A stretch of DNA of 55,637 bases, taken from positions 1 to 55,637 of the forward strand of contig CAMORU010000004.1 in assembly GCA_946624155.1 (NCBI GenBank), given 5' to 3'. The notes beneath the pieces were generated by a model. That model had not been told where the DNA came from. It saw only the letters and a program-made list of their open reading frames with translations, and ran no database searches. This DNA is from an uncultured Caryophanales bacterium (GTDB lineage Bacteria; Bacillota_I; Bacilli_A; RFN20; CAG-826). Made by a program: the position numbers and the translations under genes. This document shows, in pieces, positions 17,516 through 26,889 of this stretch. The stretch's first letter is position 1. Each line of letters opens with the position of its first letter.

Positions 17516-18662
17516 AACAAAGATTAAGTACTTTATTTTAAATTTCATGGTTTCTCTCATACTAGTAGGAGTGCATGTTTTAGGTTTGTTCTCATCTCCG
17601 GCGTTTCTTGGGTCAGATTACTCGCGTAAAATGCTAATAGATTCGTATTGTAACAATAATGCAAATGGAAGCTCGCTGATATTAAATTCAACCGTTTCAT
17701 ATTCTGAGAAATCGTTAAAACAAATTAATGCCCATAAAGAAGAAAATAGCGTTGAATATAATACCGTTCTTGGCATTGGTGCTAATAATGCTGAAATTGA
17801 AGGTTTAAATTGTTGCCTTGTTGGGTCTCCTTCCAGCAAACTTTCAAGTACATATAACGCATTTAGGGTATATTCTGATGAAAATTGGGACCTGATTAAT
17901 AGAGGTAATTATATATTCATTTCAGATTTTATGGCTGCAAGTTTTGTTCCTTATGGAGAAGACCCAAAAAATTACAAAGATTTTGTTAAGGATAAAGATG
18001 TTGCAATTAAAATTTCTGATCAGATATATATGTTTAAAGTTGGTGGATTCTATAATACTACTATTAAGGAAGAAGGTTGGCGTTCTCGAGGCAATTATTT
18101 TAATGAAACTCTAAACAATTGTGTTTTTATAAGTGAAGAATTTCTTTCTAATAAATTTAATAATGTTTTTCAGATGTTTACATCTGATACAGTCGAAAGT
18201 GGTCAAGCATTTAGAAAATTCGAGCTATTAGTTGAAACTATTGGTAGTCATATATCTAATCCAAAAAACAAAATTGAATCTGATGTCTTAAACAAGATTA
18301 ACGCATTGAACAAAAGAACAAATGTTGTAATGAGGACAGTAACAATTGTTATCTCATTAATTCTCATACTTGGATTTTTACTATTGTCTACTTTTCTGTT
18401 TGATACGAACCACTTTTGGTTAAATTTTAAATTAATGACAATTATTTGGTGTTTGTTGTATGTGTTAATTTCATATGTTTTTGTTTTTGCTACTAAGGGC
18501 ACCACAATAACTTTCTTTGGTTTTAATGCTTTCGGAGCAAATAAAGCCTCGCTTACTATCACGAGCATATATACGTTCTTGTTAGTAATTAGCGTACTTA
18601 TTAAGAGTTATTTATATTACAAAAAGCTGAATAAAAACCTAATTATTCACTATAACGTTTAA
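17508..18662 (+). CDS. four-pass membrane protein with large outer domain, FtsX/MacB-like layout
   Basis: 384 residues: one N-terminal membrane helix (about 8-28), an exterior domain of about 240 residues, then three helices near 278-298, 308-328 and 350-365. This is the topology of MacB/FtsX-type permeases. The outer domain has a MacB-core-like order: YIFISDFMAASF, a Gly-Glu-Asp-Pro-Lys loop, then IYMFKVGGFY. No ATPase partner is adjacent, so a transport role is doubtful; it may be a structural or export factor for the polymer. It overlaps the Wzy-Wzx gene by 8 bp, with AGGTGG before the ATG. Confidence 0.55.
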   Translation: MPKTKIKYFILNFMVSLILVGVHVLGLFSSPAFLGSDYSRKMLIDSYCNNNANGSSLILNSTVSYSEKSLKQINAHKEENSVEYNTVLGIGANNAEIEGLNCCLVGSPSSKLSSTYNAFRVYSDENWDLINRGNYIFISDFMAASFVPYGEDPKNYKDFVKDKDVAIKISDQIYMFKVGGFYNTTIKEEGWRSRGNYFNETLNNCVFISEEFLSNKFNNVFQMFTSDTVESGQAFRKFELLVETIGSHISNPKNKIESDVLNKINALNKRTNVVMRTVTIVISLILILGFLLLSTFLFDTNHFWLNFKLMTIIWCLLYVLISYVFVFATKGTTITFFGFNAFGANKASLTITSIYTFLLVISVLIKSYLYYKKLNKNLIIHYNV

Positions 18663-18677
18663 TTTATAGGAGATGAT

Positions 18678-19877
18678 ATGAAAGATAAAAGTAATCAAAA
18701 TAGTGAATCAACAAAAGAAATTGTTCTTTTTGTTACGAAAGCGAAGTTCCCTGATAAAAATGCTTTTGCAACATATATCGGTGGAATTGCCTCAGTTTTT
18801 TCAAATTCAAATTTTGATGTAATTTGCATAGGAAATGGTGATAGCCAACAATATAAATCATTTGTTTCATATTTCGGGAAGTACGTTTCTCTTAGAAATA
18901 ATAAGTGCAAATCAGTAATCTCGAAAATTAGTAATCAGCTTCATTTAGAAAAAAGAATTTTTAGTTATTTAAAAAACAATTTCTCGAATCCAAAACATAT
19001 TTTCTTCAGTTGCGAATTTTCACTTTCTTTTTATAAAAGAGTAAAAGAACTATATAGGCGAAAAGAAACTAATTTTTCATTCATTCTTACTGAAGAGTAC
19101 ACAAAAGACGAATTTGAGAAATTTACAATACTGTCGAAAAGGGCAATGAAGATAAACCATCATTTTATTTATGATTATGACTCATCAGAGGATTCATTTA
19201 TCGTTATTAGTAGGTATCTTTTTGAAAAAATATCAGGAAGAGGATTGAACTGTATTTATGTTCCGTTTTGTTTTAATCTTTTGTCTATTCCTTTGAGTCA
19301 AGAAGTAACTGCTAATAACAAAGAAATAAATTATATTTATTGTGGTAATCCTGAAAATAAGGATCTTTTGCCTACGATAATTAGAGCATTTTCTTCTTTT
19401 AGTCAGTCCGTTAAAGACATGGCTGTTTACCTGAACATAATTGGTGTCGATGAAGGTTGGGCAAAGAAACATCATATTGGTTTGTTAAATTCCCATCATA
19501 TAAAATTCTACGGAAAACAAAGCAGAGATTTTGTCTTTGAACAGTATTTAAGAAGCGATTACTCAATACTTCTTAGAGATGAAAACAAGGTTTTTGCAAA
19601 AGCTGGCTTTCCTACAAAAATTAGTGAATCAATGATGCTTGGAGTGACGCCAATTACAAATCTGACATCAAATTTATCCGATTACTTGAACTCAAAAAAT
19701 TCAATAATTGTAAATGGTCATGAAGAATCAGATCTACTAGAATCTCTTATTATTTCAGCAAATGATATAAAAAATAATCGAGTACGTAAAGAAACTGCTT
19801 TAAATACCGCAAAAAGCAATTTTAATATAGAAAATTATAAGGATTTATTATTATCATTAATAAGCAAACAAATTTAA
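18678..19877 (+). CDS. GT4-like glycosyltransferase
   Basis: 399 residues with the two-domain GT-B look. Its N-terminal FVTKAKFPDKNAFATYIGGIA has the Gly-rich loop of GT4 enzymes. The C-terminal AKAGFPTKISESMMLGVTPITN near 310-332 gives the Pro-x-Lys...Glu pattern that binds the nucleotide sugar. An AGGAG ribosome-binding site precedes the ATG, and the gene follows the preceding stop by 15 bp. It should add a sugar in the cytoplasm. Donor and acceptor cannot be read from the sequence. Confidence 0.75.
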   Translation: MKDKSNQNSESTKEIVLFVTKAKFPDKNAFATYIGGIASVFSNSNFDVICIGNGDSQQYKSFVSYFGKYVSLRNNKCKSVISKISNQLHLEKRIFSYLKNNFSNPKHIFFSCEFSLSFYKRVKELYRRKETNFSFILTEEYTKDEFEKFTILSKRAMKINHHFIYDYDSSEDSFIVISRYLFEKISGRGLNCIYVPFCFNLLSIPLSQEVTANNKEINYIYCGNPENKDLLPTIIRAFSSFSQSVKDMAVYLNIIGVDEGWAKKHHIGLLNSHHIKFYGKQSRDFVFEQYLRSDYSILLRDENKVFAKAGFPTKISESMMLGVTPITNLTSNLSDYLNSKNSIIVNGHEESDLLESLIISANDIKNNRVRKETALNTAKSNFNIENYKDLLLSLISKQI

Positions 19878-19920
19878 TTAATATTACGATTAAGATTGCA
19901 TTAATATTATCTGTATATAT

Positions 19921-20859
19921 ATGAAAAAGTTGGTTAGATTTCTCAAAACAAAATTCCCAGTATTCATGTTTTGGTGTGGGAAAAAGTATTTGTTGCTATC
20001 AACTTTTTTCTATAGAAAGCACCCAGAAAAATGGACTCTTAGAAAGTACAAAAAGAAATTTGGAATTAAATTAAACATTGATAATCCGACTACCTTTTAT
20101 GAAAAGATAAATTTCCTGAAGCATAACTATTTTGATGGACAAGAGACCTTGTTAACAGATAAGTTTCGGGTTAAAGAATATTTGGAAAAAAATGGCGATG
20201 GTGGAATCGTTCCAAAAGTTCTATTTTTTTCTGAAAACATTAGTGATTTTAAAAAGTGGTTTATTAAGAATAAAGGAAAATATAATCAGTTTGTTATTAA
20301 AACGAATCATTCCTGTGGCGACATTTTCATCTATAGAAATGGTGTTTTTACCAGAAAATACGGGATAGATATTAAGAGTTTTGGCAAAGTCCTTAAAATG
20401 CTGAAAATTGGTTTAAGATACAATCATTACTACACATGTTTCGAGAGAAACTATAAAGATATTAAGCCGTTAATTTTTGTTGAAGAATTTATAAATATGG
20501 ACGATGCAACAGAATATGAATTTATGACAAATTATGGAGAAGTTAAGTTTGTTAACGTTGTGAGGCAGCGACAAAGTTTAAATAAAAGCGAAATACTTTA
20601 TGATGGAAATTGGGCTCCAATTGTTGATGTATCAGATAATTCATGCATTAAACCGAAAAACATCAATTATATGCTTTTGTTTATAAAAAAATACACATCC
20701 GCCTTTCCATTTTGTCGAGTTGATTTTATTGAAACTAAAGATAAAGCATATTTTTGTGAATTTACATTTGTTAAGTCTGGCGGAATAGGATGTTTTAAGC
20801 CTAGTGAACTTAATAATACATTGGGTCGACTAATTGATATATCAAATTTGGTGCTGTGA
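19921..20859 (+). CDS. TupA-like ATP-grasp protein
   Basis: 312 residues. YFEKINF-like FYEKINFLKHNYFDG near 60-75, VIKTNHSCGDIFIY near 122-135 and CRVDFIETKDKAYFCEFTF near 260-280 are the recurrent motifs of TupA-like ATP-grasp proteins, which occur in polysaccharide gene clusters. In teichuronopeptide synthesis such a protein couples an acid to an amine using ATP; here it may modify the polymer's uronic acids. The stop is TGA. No ribosome-binding site is clear; a TATTAT box at 19905-19910 implies a very short leader. Confidence 0.8.
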   Translation: MKKLVRFLKTKFPVFMFWCGKKYLLLSTFFYRKHPEKWTLRKYKKKFGIKLNIDNPTTFYEKINFLKHNYFDGQETLLTDKFRVKEYLEKNGDGGIVPKVLFFSENISDFKKWFIKNKGKYNQFVIKTNHSCGDIFIYRNGVFTRKYGIDIKSFGKVLKMLKIGLRYNHYYTCFERNYKDIKPLIFVEEFINMDDATEYEFMTNYGEVKFVNVVRQRQSLNKSEILYDGNWAPIVDVSDNSCIKPKNINYMLLFIKKYTSAFPFCRVDFIETKDKAYFCEFTFVKSGGIGCFKPSELNNTLGRLIDISNLVL

Positions 20860-20866
20860 GAAAAAT

Positions 20867-21898
20867 ATGAAGAAGATATTGATTATTTGTCATTTAGTTA
20901 ACGGGCGTTTTGATGGCCAGCAGTCAAAAATAAACGATGTAAAAGATGGTTTTTTAAAAGCAGGTTTTGAAGTGGAAATACTTAACTATGGTTCTTTATC
21001 AATTTTCACAATCTTATATTCGTCAATAAAAGCGATAAAACGCAACTCAAATATCTTATTGATGCCTGGCGGAAAAAAGTCATTATTTTTATATGTATTT
21101 CTATCTAGATTCTTTAAACACAAGAACTTCTACTATTTATCTATAGGTGGTTGGGTGACAGACTTAATGCAAAGAAAAAACACAAGGCGGAAACTAAAGA
21201 ATTTGAAAAAATTCAAATGCCTTGTTTTACAAAATAAAAAAACTACGGAAATTTTCGAACATTTTGGGTTTAAAAATACTATGTATATTCCGACTTTCTC
21301 TTCAAGAAACGGAATGGATGACCAACAATTTAAATTGAGTTTATCTAATTTCGAAAAGAGCGAAACATTTAGATTTTGTTTCTTTGCACGAATAGCCGAA
21401 TCGAAAGGAATTTTCGAGGCTTGTAGGGTAATTAAGAGGCTGAGATCAGAAAATTTTAACGTAAAACTTGATATTTATGGTCAAATTCAAGATAAAGAAA
21501 TTATCGGTAAGCTTCATAATTACTTGGATGAAAATATCAAATATTTTGGAGTCATTCAAGACAATGTTATCGAAACACTTTCCTCATATTATTGTATGGT
21601 CTTTCCGACGTATTATAAGGGCGAAGGGATGGCGCACTCAATAATTGAGTCATATATGGCAGGTCTTCCAGTTATAGCAACAGACTGGAGATTTAATGCC
21701 GAACTTATAAAAAACAACGAAACAGGATTTTTAATTGATGTAAGTAATCTAGAAAACAATTTATATGATAAGATTTGTTTCGCAATTAAAAACAAGAAAT
21801 TAATTGGCAAAATGAGAGTTAATTGTTTTTCATTATCTAAACGTTTCAACTCTAATAGCGTTTTAAAACCGTTTATTGACCTTGTTGAGAATAACTAA
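20867..21898 (+). CDS. GT4-family glycosyltransferase
   Basis: 344 residues. The N-terminus MKKILIICHLVNGRFDGQQSK has the Gly-rich acceptor-side loop. The C-terminal half has FCFFARIAESKGIFEACRVI, VKLDIYGQI and the GEGMAHSIIESYMAGLPVIAT block with the two conserved Glu residues of GT4 retaining enzymes. The start is placed at ATG 20867, seven bases after the previous stop; the frame could begin upstream at 20834 but would overlap that gene and add unrelated residues. Sugar specificity is unknown. Confidence 0.8.
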   Translation: MKKILIICHLVNGRFDGQQSKINDVKDGFLKAGFEVEILNYGSLSIFTILYSSIKAIKRNSNILLMPGGKKSLFLYVFLSRFFKHKNFYYLSIGGWVTDLMQRKNTRRKLKNLKKFKCLVLQNKKTTEIFEHFGFKNTMYIPTFSSRNGMDDQQFKLSLSNFEKSETFRFCFFARIAESKGIFEACRVIKRLRSENFNVKLDIYGQIQDKEIIGKLHNYLDENIKYFGVIQDNVIETLSSYYCMVFPTYYKGEGMAHSIIESYMAGLPVIATDWRFNAELIKNNETGFLIDVSNLENNLYDKICFAIKNKKLIGKMRVNCFSLSKRFNSNSVLKPFIDLVENN

Positions 21899-21901
21899 AA
21901 T

Positions 21902-21930
21902 TTAGTAATTTTAATAATTTACTGTATAAT
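21902..21930 (+). promoter_or_regulatory. promoter placing transcription start at the GT2 start codon
   Basis: TTAGTA (21902-21907) and TATAAT (21925-21930) are 17 bases apart, with TG just before the -10. Seven bases separate the -10 from the ATG at 21938, so the transcript should be leaderless. No ribosome-binding site is present. Confidence 0.55.
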
Positions 21931-21937
21931 TCATTCG

Positions 21938-23206
21938 ATGAGTGATTCAAATTTAATTAGTATTGTAACCCCATTCTTCAACTCGAAGGATTTTTTTACA
22001 AAGACATTTAATAGCGTTCTTTCACAAACCTATAACAATTGGGAATGGATCATTGTTGATGATTGTTCTGACAGTTTAAATGCAACGTTTCTAGATGAAA
22101 TTGCTAAGAAAGACAAAAGAATAAAAATAATACGCAACAAGACAAGACAAGGTCCTGCTTTTTCGAGAAACGTTGCAATTAAGAGCGCTGTGGGGGATTT
22201 TGTAGCATTTTTAGATAGCGATGATTATTGGGCAAGTACGAAACTTGAAAAACAGCTCAGTTTTATGATTAAAAATAGTTACGAATTTACCGCTACATAT
22301 TTTAATGTCTACGATGAAAGAAATGAGTGCATTTCAAAAGTAATTAAAGCACCAGCTGAATGCACACATAAGAAACTACTTAGGCTTAATTATATTGGGT
22401 GTTTGACGGTTATGTATAAAAGAAACATAAGTCCTGACTTGCAAATTCCCGAAACAATAAAAAAGAGAAACGATTATGCTATTTGGCTAAAACTTTCCGA
22501 AAAAGTTCCTTGCTATGTTTTAAAAGAGAGCTTAGGAACCTATGTTAAGCATTTTGATAACTCTGTTTCATCAATAGGCAAAACCAAGATGATTAAATAT
22601 CATAAGGAGATGTTTGAAATCTTGTATGGGTACTCTAAGTTTAGGGCTTCTCTCAGTGCGCTTCGAAATGTTTTCTTTTACATTTTAAAAGAATTATTTT
22701 ATGTGAGGAAAGCAAAGGAAACCAATGAAGAAAACGAAAACGGCATAATGAAGATCAACGAGATTAATATTTCTGGCAACTATATAAAATGTAATTTTGA
22801 GGATAATATTTATACAGCTAATTATAATCTTCCAATTTTTAAAGCTATTTTTAATGAAACAGATTTGTCTTCGTTTGTGTTTTTAAATAGAGATACAGAA
22901 GAAAATTTATCAACTTTTTTAAGGGTGTATGTAGATGTTTTTGGTCTCGGATTGTTTGTCTTCTTTTTTCGCGATAAAACTATTAACCAAAGTTTATTAT
23001 CTCAACGAATTCGTATTCTAAAAGATAAAGAAGTTAAATACAAGAAAGATGCAATCGATAAAATAAGAGAACTGTTTGTTATATTTAATGATTTTAATTA
23101 TACGTTTGCTGTTTTTAAGGCTAATTCTGATGACTATATAAAACCTCATGATTTTTGTAGAATTCATCCAAGAGCATTAATTGTTGTTAAAAACCACAAA
23201 AGCTAA
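21938..23206 (+). CDS. GT2 glycosyltransferase with an extra C-terminal domain
   Basis: 422 residues. Residues 1 to about 250 are a classical GT2 enzyme: SIVTPFFNSKDFF at the start, WIIVDDCSDS near 36-45, AFSRNVAIKSAVGDFVAFLDSDDYW with the metal-binding Asp-Ser-Asp-Asp near 93, and RNDYAIWLKL near 181. The last ~165 residues are not part of the catalytic fold. They are beta-rich, then charged, and I do not recognise them. Usual single-domain members are 250-330 residues. The message appears leaderless. Confidence 0.8.
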   Translation: MSDSNLISIVTPFFNSKDFFTKTFNSVLSQTYNNWEWIIVDDCSDSLNATFLDEIAKKDKRIKIIRNKTRQGPAFSRNVAIKSAVGDFVAFLDSDDYWASTKLEKQLSFMIKNSYEFTATYFNVYDERNECISKVIKAPAECTHKKLLRLNYIGCLTVMYKRNISPDLQIPETIKKRNDYAIWLKLSEKVPCYVLKESLGTYVKHFDNSVSSIGKTKMIKYHKEMFEILYGYSKFRASLSALRNVFFYILKELFYVRKAKETNEENENGIMKINEINISGNYIKCNFEDNIYTANYNLPIFKAIFNETDLSSFVFLNRDTEENLSTFLRVYVDVFGLGLFVFFFRDKTINQSLLSQRIRILKDKEVKYKKDAIDKIRELFVIFNDFNYTFAVFKANSDDYIKPHDFCRIHPRALIVVKNHKS

Positions 23207-23275
23207 TTAAATGAATTGGTGTGGTCAATTGAATTTTGAAAATGTTCAGATAGAAATAAATGTAAAGATAATTGT

Positions 23276-24730
23276 ATGAATAGCAAAAGCAAATCTTATC
23301 TTAAATTTATAAAGTTATATTCAAGCGATTATTTTTTGGCATTTGGTTTTCTATTTTTTATACCTTTTGCTGCTTTTGCGTGGGTTTTTATGGTCACATC
23401 TAATCCAGCCGATGTTCCGCTTATAACTAGTCAAATGATAATTAGTTGTTTTATTTTATGCGCATCCAGTTGGATTGTTTATCTTTATTTAGAAGTGAAA
23501 GCGGATAGACTTAAAATTAATATCTTTTTCTGGTTTTTTATATTTTTTCTACTTGTGTCAGTTATATCTGTGATTATCCAACCAACTGATATATATTTTT
23601 CAGTTGAATGTAAGAGCGCAGGCGAGATTACTCAAACATATTATCCTGGTGCACATGTTGGCGATATTATTGAAGTTCATCACCATATAAGCCTCACCCA
23701 TAGAATGTTTTTCGCTATGGGTTCGTCTTTAATCACAACCATATTTTTTATAATTTTCTTTGTTTTTCCTAAAAGAATTGAAAAGATGAATTTCTTAGTT
23801 TTTATTGGTTTTGTAGTTGCAATATTCATTCTCGTTCTAACTATTTATAGTTACGTGACTGAGTCGAAAGAATATATTCCGTTTATAAAAGCTATTTTCC
23901 AAGGCGATGCTGAATATATTAAGTCTCACCCAATTAAATCATTCCTTGTTAATAGAGTTCCTTATGGAGCGTGTCTAATGATGGGAATGATGTTTATGTT
24001 ATTAAGCCATCATTTAACACATAAAAAATATTGGTTATTATTTGCTTTATATTGCTATATCAATATGATTTTTACTTGGAATAAAACCGCTTTAACAATA
24101 TCTACTTTCTCTCTGATTTTCTATGTTGTATTTTTGCTTGTCACAACATTTAAATCTCATAAAAAAAGAAATATTGCTCTATCTATTATTTTTGGAAGTA
24201 TTTTAGTAGCGCTTATTACATTTATTTCTGTAAGTATTGCTACAAAAGGTAAATTTATTTACCAAATCTATAACTTATCTACAACTTTTACCGAATCAAA
24301 GAGTTTATTAACTAGAACTTACATTTGGGGAAATATTAGAAATGAACTAAAAGGTGGATGGTTAATAATTGGAAGAGGTTTTGGAACACATAACGCGATG
24401 TTATATCCAATGAATTTAGTTAATGGAGATGATGTATGTCCATCTCATTCAACATATTATGGAATATTAGGCGCTGGTGGAATAATAAACTTCTTAGGTT
24501 TTGCGGGTATGTTTGTATACTTTGTATATGCATTTATTAAATGCTGGAAGGTAGACAAAGTAAAAACAATTGGATTAGCTCTCCCAGTACTCGCCTATTT
24601 CTTATATTCATTTACTGAATGCATCAACTATTTATGGCTCGCATTTATGTTCCCAATTGTTCTTTACTATAACCTTCTAAAGAAAGATGGTTTAGTAAGT
24701 ATTAGTAATAGAAAAGCAATATTTAATTAA
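23276..24730 (+). CDS. O-antigen polymerase/ligase-like membrane protein
   Basis: 484 residues with about ten to twelve membrane segments. A long outer loop near 95-145 contains a His-rich stretch ([14 protein letters not shown]). The second large loop, near 330-385, has [27 protein letters not shown], the Arg-rich then Gly-x-Gly-x-Gly pattern of Wzy/WaaL-type proteins. It either polymerises repeat units or transfers the finished polymer to the envelope. It is the second such protein in the locus, the first being the N-half of 14816-17515. Confidence 0.7.
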   Translation: MNSKSKSYLKFIKLYSSDYFLAFGFLFFIPFAAFAWVFMVTSNPADVPLITSQMIISCFILCASSWIVYLYLEVKADRLKINIFFWFFIFFLLVSVISVIIQPTDIYFSVECKSAGEITQTYYPGAHVGDIIEVHHHISLTHRMFFAMGSSLITTIFFIIFFVFPKRIEKMNFLVFIGFVVAIFILVLTIYSYVTESKEYIPFIKAIFQGDAEYIKSHPIKSFLVNRVPYGACLMMGMMFMLLSHHLTHKKYWLLFALYCYINMIFTWNKTALTISTFSLIFYVVFLLVTTFKSHKKRNIALSIIFGSILVALITFISVSIATKGKFIYQIYNLSTTFTESKSLLTRTYIWGNIRNELKGGWLIIGRGFGTHNAMLYPMNLVNGDDVCPSHSTYYGILGAGGIINFLGFAGMFVYFVYAFIKCWKVDKVKTIGLALPVLAYFLYSFTECINYLWLAFMFPIVLYYNLLKKDGLVSISNRKAIFN

Positions 24731-24768
24731 TTAAATTAATAAATAATGTTATATTATTGATTAGTATT

Positions 24769-25977
24769 ATGAAAATAGCGGTAGTAGGAACAGGATATGT
24801 CGGATTATCAAATGCGATAATCCTTTCGCAGTTTAACCAAGTATATGCTGTAGACATTATTAAGTCTAAAGTTGATTTAATTAATTCTAAGAAATCTCCT
24901 ATCGTAGATAAAGAGATTGAAGAATATTTAGAAAAGAAAAATCTAAAACTAACCGCGACTACTGATGGAGATCTCGCGATTAAAGAAAGCGAGATCGTTG
25001 TTATCGCAACTCCTACTAATTATGATTCCGTAACTAATAAGTTTGATACTTCGTCTGTAGAATCCGTAATTAATCAAGTTAAAAGAGTTAATCCAAATGC
25101 TTGGATAGTAGTTAAATCAACAGTCGGTGTTGGTTTTACTAAATATATTATTGAAAAAACTGGATACGATAAGATTCTTTTTTCCCCAGAATTTTTAAGA
25201 GAAGGTAAAGCTTTATATGATAACCTTTACCCTTCTAGAATAATTGTAGGAGTTCCAGAGAAAAAAGAACCTTATTTAAGTAAAGCTAAATTATTCTCCC
25301 AACTTTTATATCAAGGAGCTTTAAAAGAAGAAATACCAATGTTTATCATTGGTTCAACTGAAGCTGAAGCTGTTAAGTTATTTTCTAATACATATTTAGC
25401 GCTTAGAGTCGCATATTTTAATGAATTAGATACATTTGCTCAAACAAAAGGTTTAGATACATTAGATATTATTAAAGGAGTATCAGGAGACCCTCGTATA
25501 GGAGATTTCTACAATAACCCTTCTTTTGGATATGGTGGATATTGTCTTCCTAAAGACACTAAAGAATTAAGAGCGAACTTTGAAAATGTTCCAGAAAACC
25601 TTATTTCCGCGATTGTTGAATCTAATAGAACTCGTAAACAATTTATATGTGATGAAGTTCTTAAGATGGCAGGATATAAAAATGATGGAAAAGATAACAT
25701 TACAGTTGGAATCTTTAGATTAACTATGAAATCTGGCTCTGACAACTTTAGAGCGTCTTCTATTCAAGGAGTTATGAAAAGATTGCACGCTAAAGGGGTT
25801 AAGATTGTTATATATGAACCTACACTTAAAGATGAAGAATTCTTTAACTGTAGAGTAATTAAAGATTTTTCTGAATTTAAGAAATTATCTAAAGTTATAA
25901 TCGCGAATAGATACGATTCTTCTTTAGATGATGTAAAAGATAAAGTTTATACTAGAGACTTACTTAGAAGAGATTAA
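24769..25977 (+). CDS. ugd: UDP-glucose 6-dehydrogenase
   Basis: 402 residues. [16 protein letters not shown] gives the Gly-x-Gly-x-x-Gly NAD-binding loop. [23 protein letters not shown] and the catalytic segment [16 protein letters not shown], with Cys 259, are diagnostic. It oxidises UDP-glucose twice, with NAD+, to UDP-glucuronate. The start is ATG 24769; an in-frame TTG at 24757 would add residues before the Rossmann strand. A terminator follows directly. Codon use is more regular than in the glycosyltransferase genes. With the epimerase at 26890 it supplies uronic acid donors. Confidence 0.92.
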   Translation: MKIAVVGTGYVGLSNAIILSQFNQVYAVDIIKSKVDLINSKKSPIVDKEIEEYLEKKNLKLTATTDGDLAIKESEIVVIATPTNYDSVTNKFDTSSVESVINQVKRVNPNAWIVVKSTVGVGFTKYIIEKTGYDKILFSPEFLREGKALYDNLYPSRIIVGVPEKKEPYLSKAKLFSQLLYQGALKEEIPMFIIGSTEAEAVKLFSNTYLALRVAYFNELDTFAQTKGLDTLDIIKGVSGDPRIGDFYNNPSFGYGGYCLPKDTKELRANFENVPENLISAIVESNRTRKQFICDEVLKMAGYKNDGKDNITVGIFRLTMKSGSDNFRASSIQGVMKRLHAKGVKIVIYEPTLKDEEFFNCRVIKDFSEFKKLSKVIIANRYDSSLDDVKDKVYTRDLLRRD

Positions 25978-25992
25978 TAATTATTCAAAATT

Positions 25993-26020
25993 AGGCAATC
26001 CTCATGATTGCCTTTTTTTG
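25993..26020 (+). terminator. terminator of ugd
   Basis: AGGCAATC (25993-26000) and GATTGCCT (26006-26013) form a perfect stem with a 5-base loop, followed by a T-run. Confidence 0.9.
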
Positions 26021-26078
26021 TTAATTATAAAATATGTTCTTTTAAAACCTCTAAAAATTATAAAGAGGAAATTACTAT

Positions 26079-26153
26079 AGATAGTAAAAAAATCTTATAA
26101 AAAAGTTTTTCCGTAAATTTGCCATTTTAACCCTGACTTATATAGTGAGGGGA
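26079..26153 (+). promoter_or_regulatory. conserved upstream element shared with 44567-44652
   Basis: From TAGTAAAAAAATCTTATAAA to ACCCTGACTTATATAG and GAGGGGAT this stretch closely matches the region before the DUF4160/DUF2442 genes. TTGCCA (26119-26124) and TATAGT (26141-26146), 16 bases apart, make a plausible promoter inside it. The CCCT...AGGGG arms around the -10 could form a hairpin or operator. Confidence 0.55.
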
Positions 26154-26201
26154 TATTTATTTTGTTGACTTATCCCTAACTATTTTTCGGAGGTAAAGTT
26201 T

Positions 26202-26534
26202 ATGAAAAATATTAAATGGCATTTTAGAAGAAACAAGAACAGAAAGTTTGGTAATTCAAATAAAGGTGTGCATCCATCTCTTGTAGTGGGAGAAAGTGAT
26301 GATGGTAAATCATTTGTTAATATAGGCTTAACAAGCAATTCTAAAAGGGGCCATCATAATAATGTTCCAATTCACAATCCGCAAGATTGGAGTAAAACAT
26401 CTTATTTAAGAGATGACATCAAAGAGGATTCAAAGGAATATTTAACTGTAATATTACAAGAATATAAGTTATGCCCTGAAGATATAGACAAAATATGGGA
26501 AATTATTAAAAAAAGAACCCCCTTAGGGCGATAG
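26202..26534 (+). CDS. PemK-like small protein, candidate toxin (copy 1)
   Basis: 110 residues, preceded by CGGAGGT. After a basic start, HPSLVVGESDDGKSFVNIGL near 24-43 resembles the first strands of PemK/MazF-type barrels. TSYLRDDIKEDSKEYL and a closing helix YKLCPEDIDKIWEIIKK follow. The same order occurs in the protein at 47216-47614 (HPGLVI, SYARSRPMLCKRKDIGKHL, LCDADIINKIS), so the two are paralogs. The last codons, Lys-Lys-Arg-Thr-Pro-Leu-Gly-Arg-stop, lie inside a hairpin (26514-26556) that reads as a terminator on the minus strand. A toxin role is inferred from the fold and context. Confidence 0.55.
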   Translation: MKNIKWHFRRNKNRKFGNSNKGVHPSLVVGESDDGKSFVNIGLTSNSKRGHHNNVPIHNPQDWSKTSYLRDDIKEDSKEYLTVILQEYKLCPEDIDKIWEIIKKRTPLGR

Positions 26535-26610
26535 CCGAACTACCACGGTTGGTTCTCTTACAAGCGAAGGTGCCACAACTTAATGAGCCAGCAATCTCAA
26601 CGCTTGCTCA
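26507..26610 (-). ncRNA. candidate structured RNA convergent with the PemK-like gene
   Basis: Read on the minus strand from about 26610, three stems follow one another: GAGC/GCTC, CAAGCG/CGCTTG (26606-26601 with 26566-26561) and AGAACC/GGTTCT (26556-26551 with 26519-26514). The last is followed by seven Ts, so the element ends like an intrinsic terminator. Its 3' part overlaps the last codons and stop of the PemK-like gene. Shared words with the 47602-47820 units (CCA.CCG, TGG.AG, GGCT.ATCG) suggest relationship. A TTGAAA lies at 26641-26636, but no good -10 can be placed. Confidence 0.45.
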
Positions 26611-26698
26611 AATAGGTTAAATTAGTTTAAAAGTTTTTTCAATGATTTTTGGTTATTTTGGACGTTTTGCCCCACAAATATGTATAAATATAAAAGTG

Positions 26699-26750
26699 AA
26701 AAATGTGGCTGTCTCTTTCGAGGTGCCACGCGCATCAGAATACCTGATAA
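26699..26750 (-). ncRNA. second, shorter candidate RNA related to 26507-26610
   Basis: On the minus strand ATCAG/CTGAT forms a small hairpin, then GTGGCACCTCG leads into a stem GTGGC/GCCAC (26729-26725 with 26709-26705), followed by ATTTTT. GTGGCACCT.CG and a following AGAGA recur in the neighbouring candidate near 26553-26579, so the two look like diverged copies. Function is unknown. Confidence 0.35.
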
Positions 26751-26868
26751 GATTATTTAACCATATAGATGGATTTGATTCAAGAAGCTCGAAGAAAAAG
26801 TAGCGTTTCACAAAGGTAGGTAACAACAAAAAAGAAGGACTCTTATTTTAATAGTGTAATTAAATTGT

Positions 26869-26889
26869 TATAATAGTGCAGGTAAAAAA
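26869..26889 (+). promoter_or_regulatory. -10 box and very short leader of the epimerase gene
   Basis: TATAAT (26869-26874) puts transcription start near 26881, leaving about 9 bases before the ATG at 26890. A weak AGG at 26880-26882 is at the edge of the transcript. Confidence 0.5.

Noticed and set aside
26507..26610. tRNA or signal recognition particle RNA
   Set aside because: No cloverleaf, T-loop consensus or SRP tetraloop motif can be placed in the stems.
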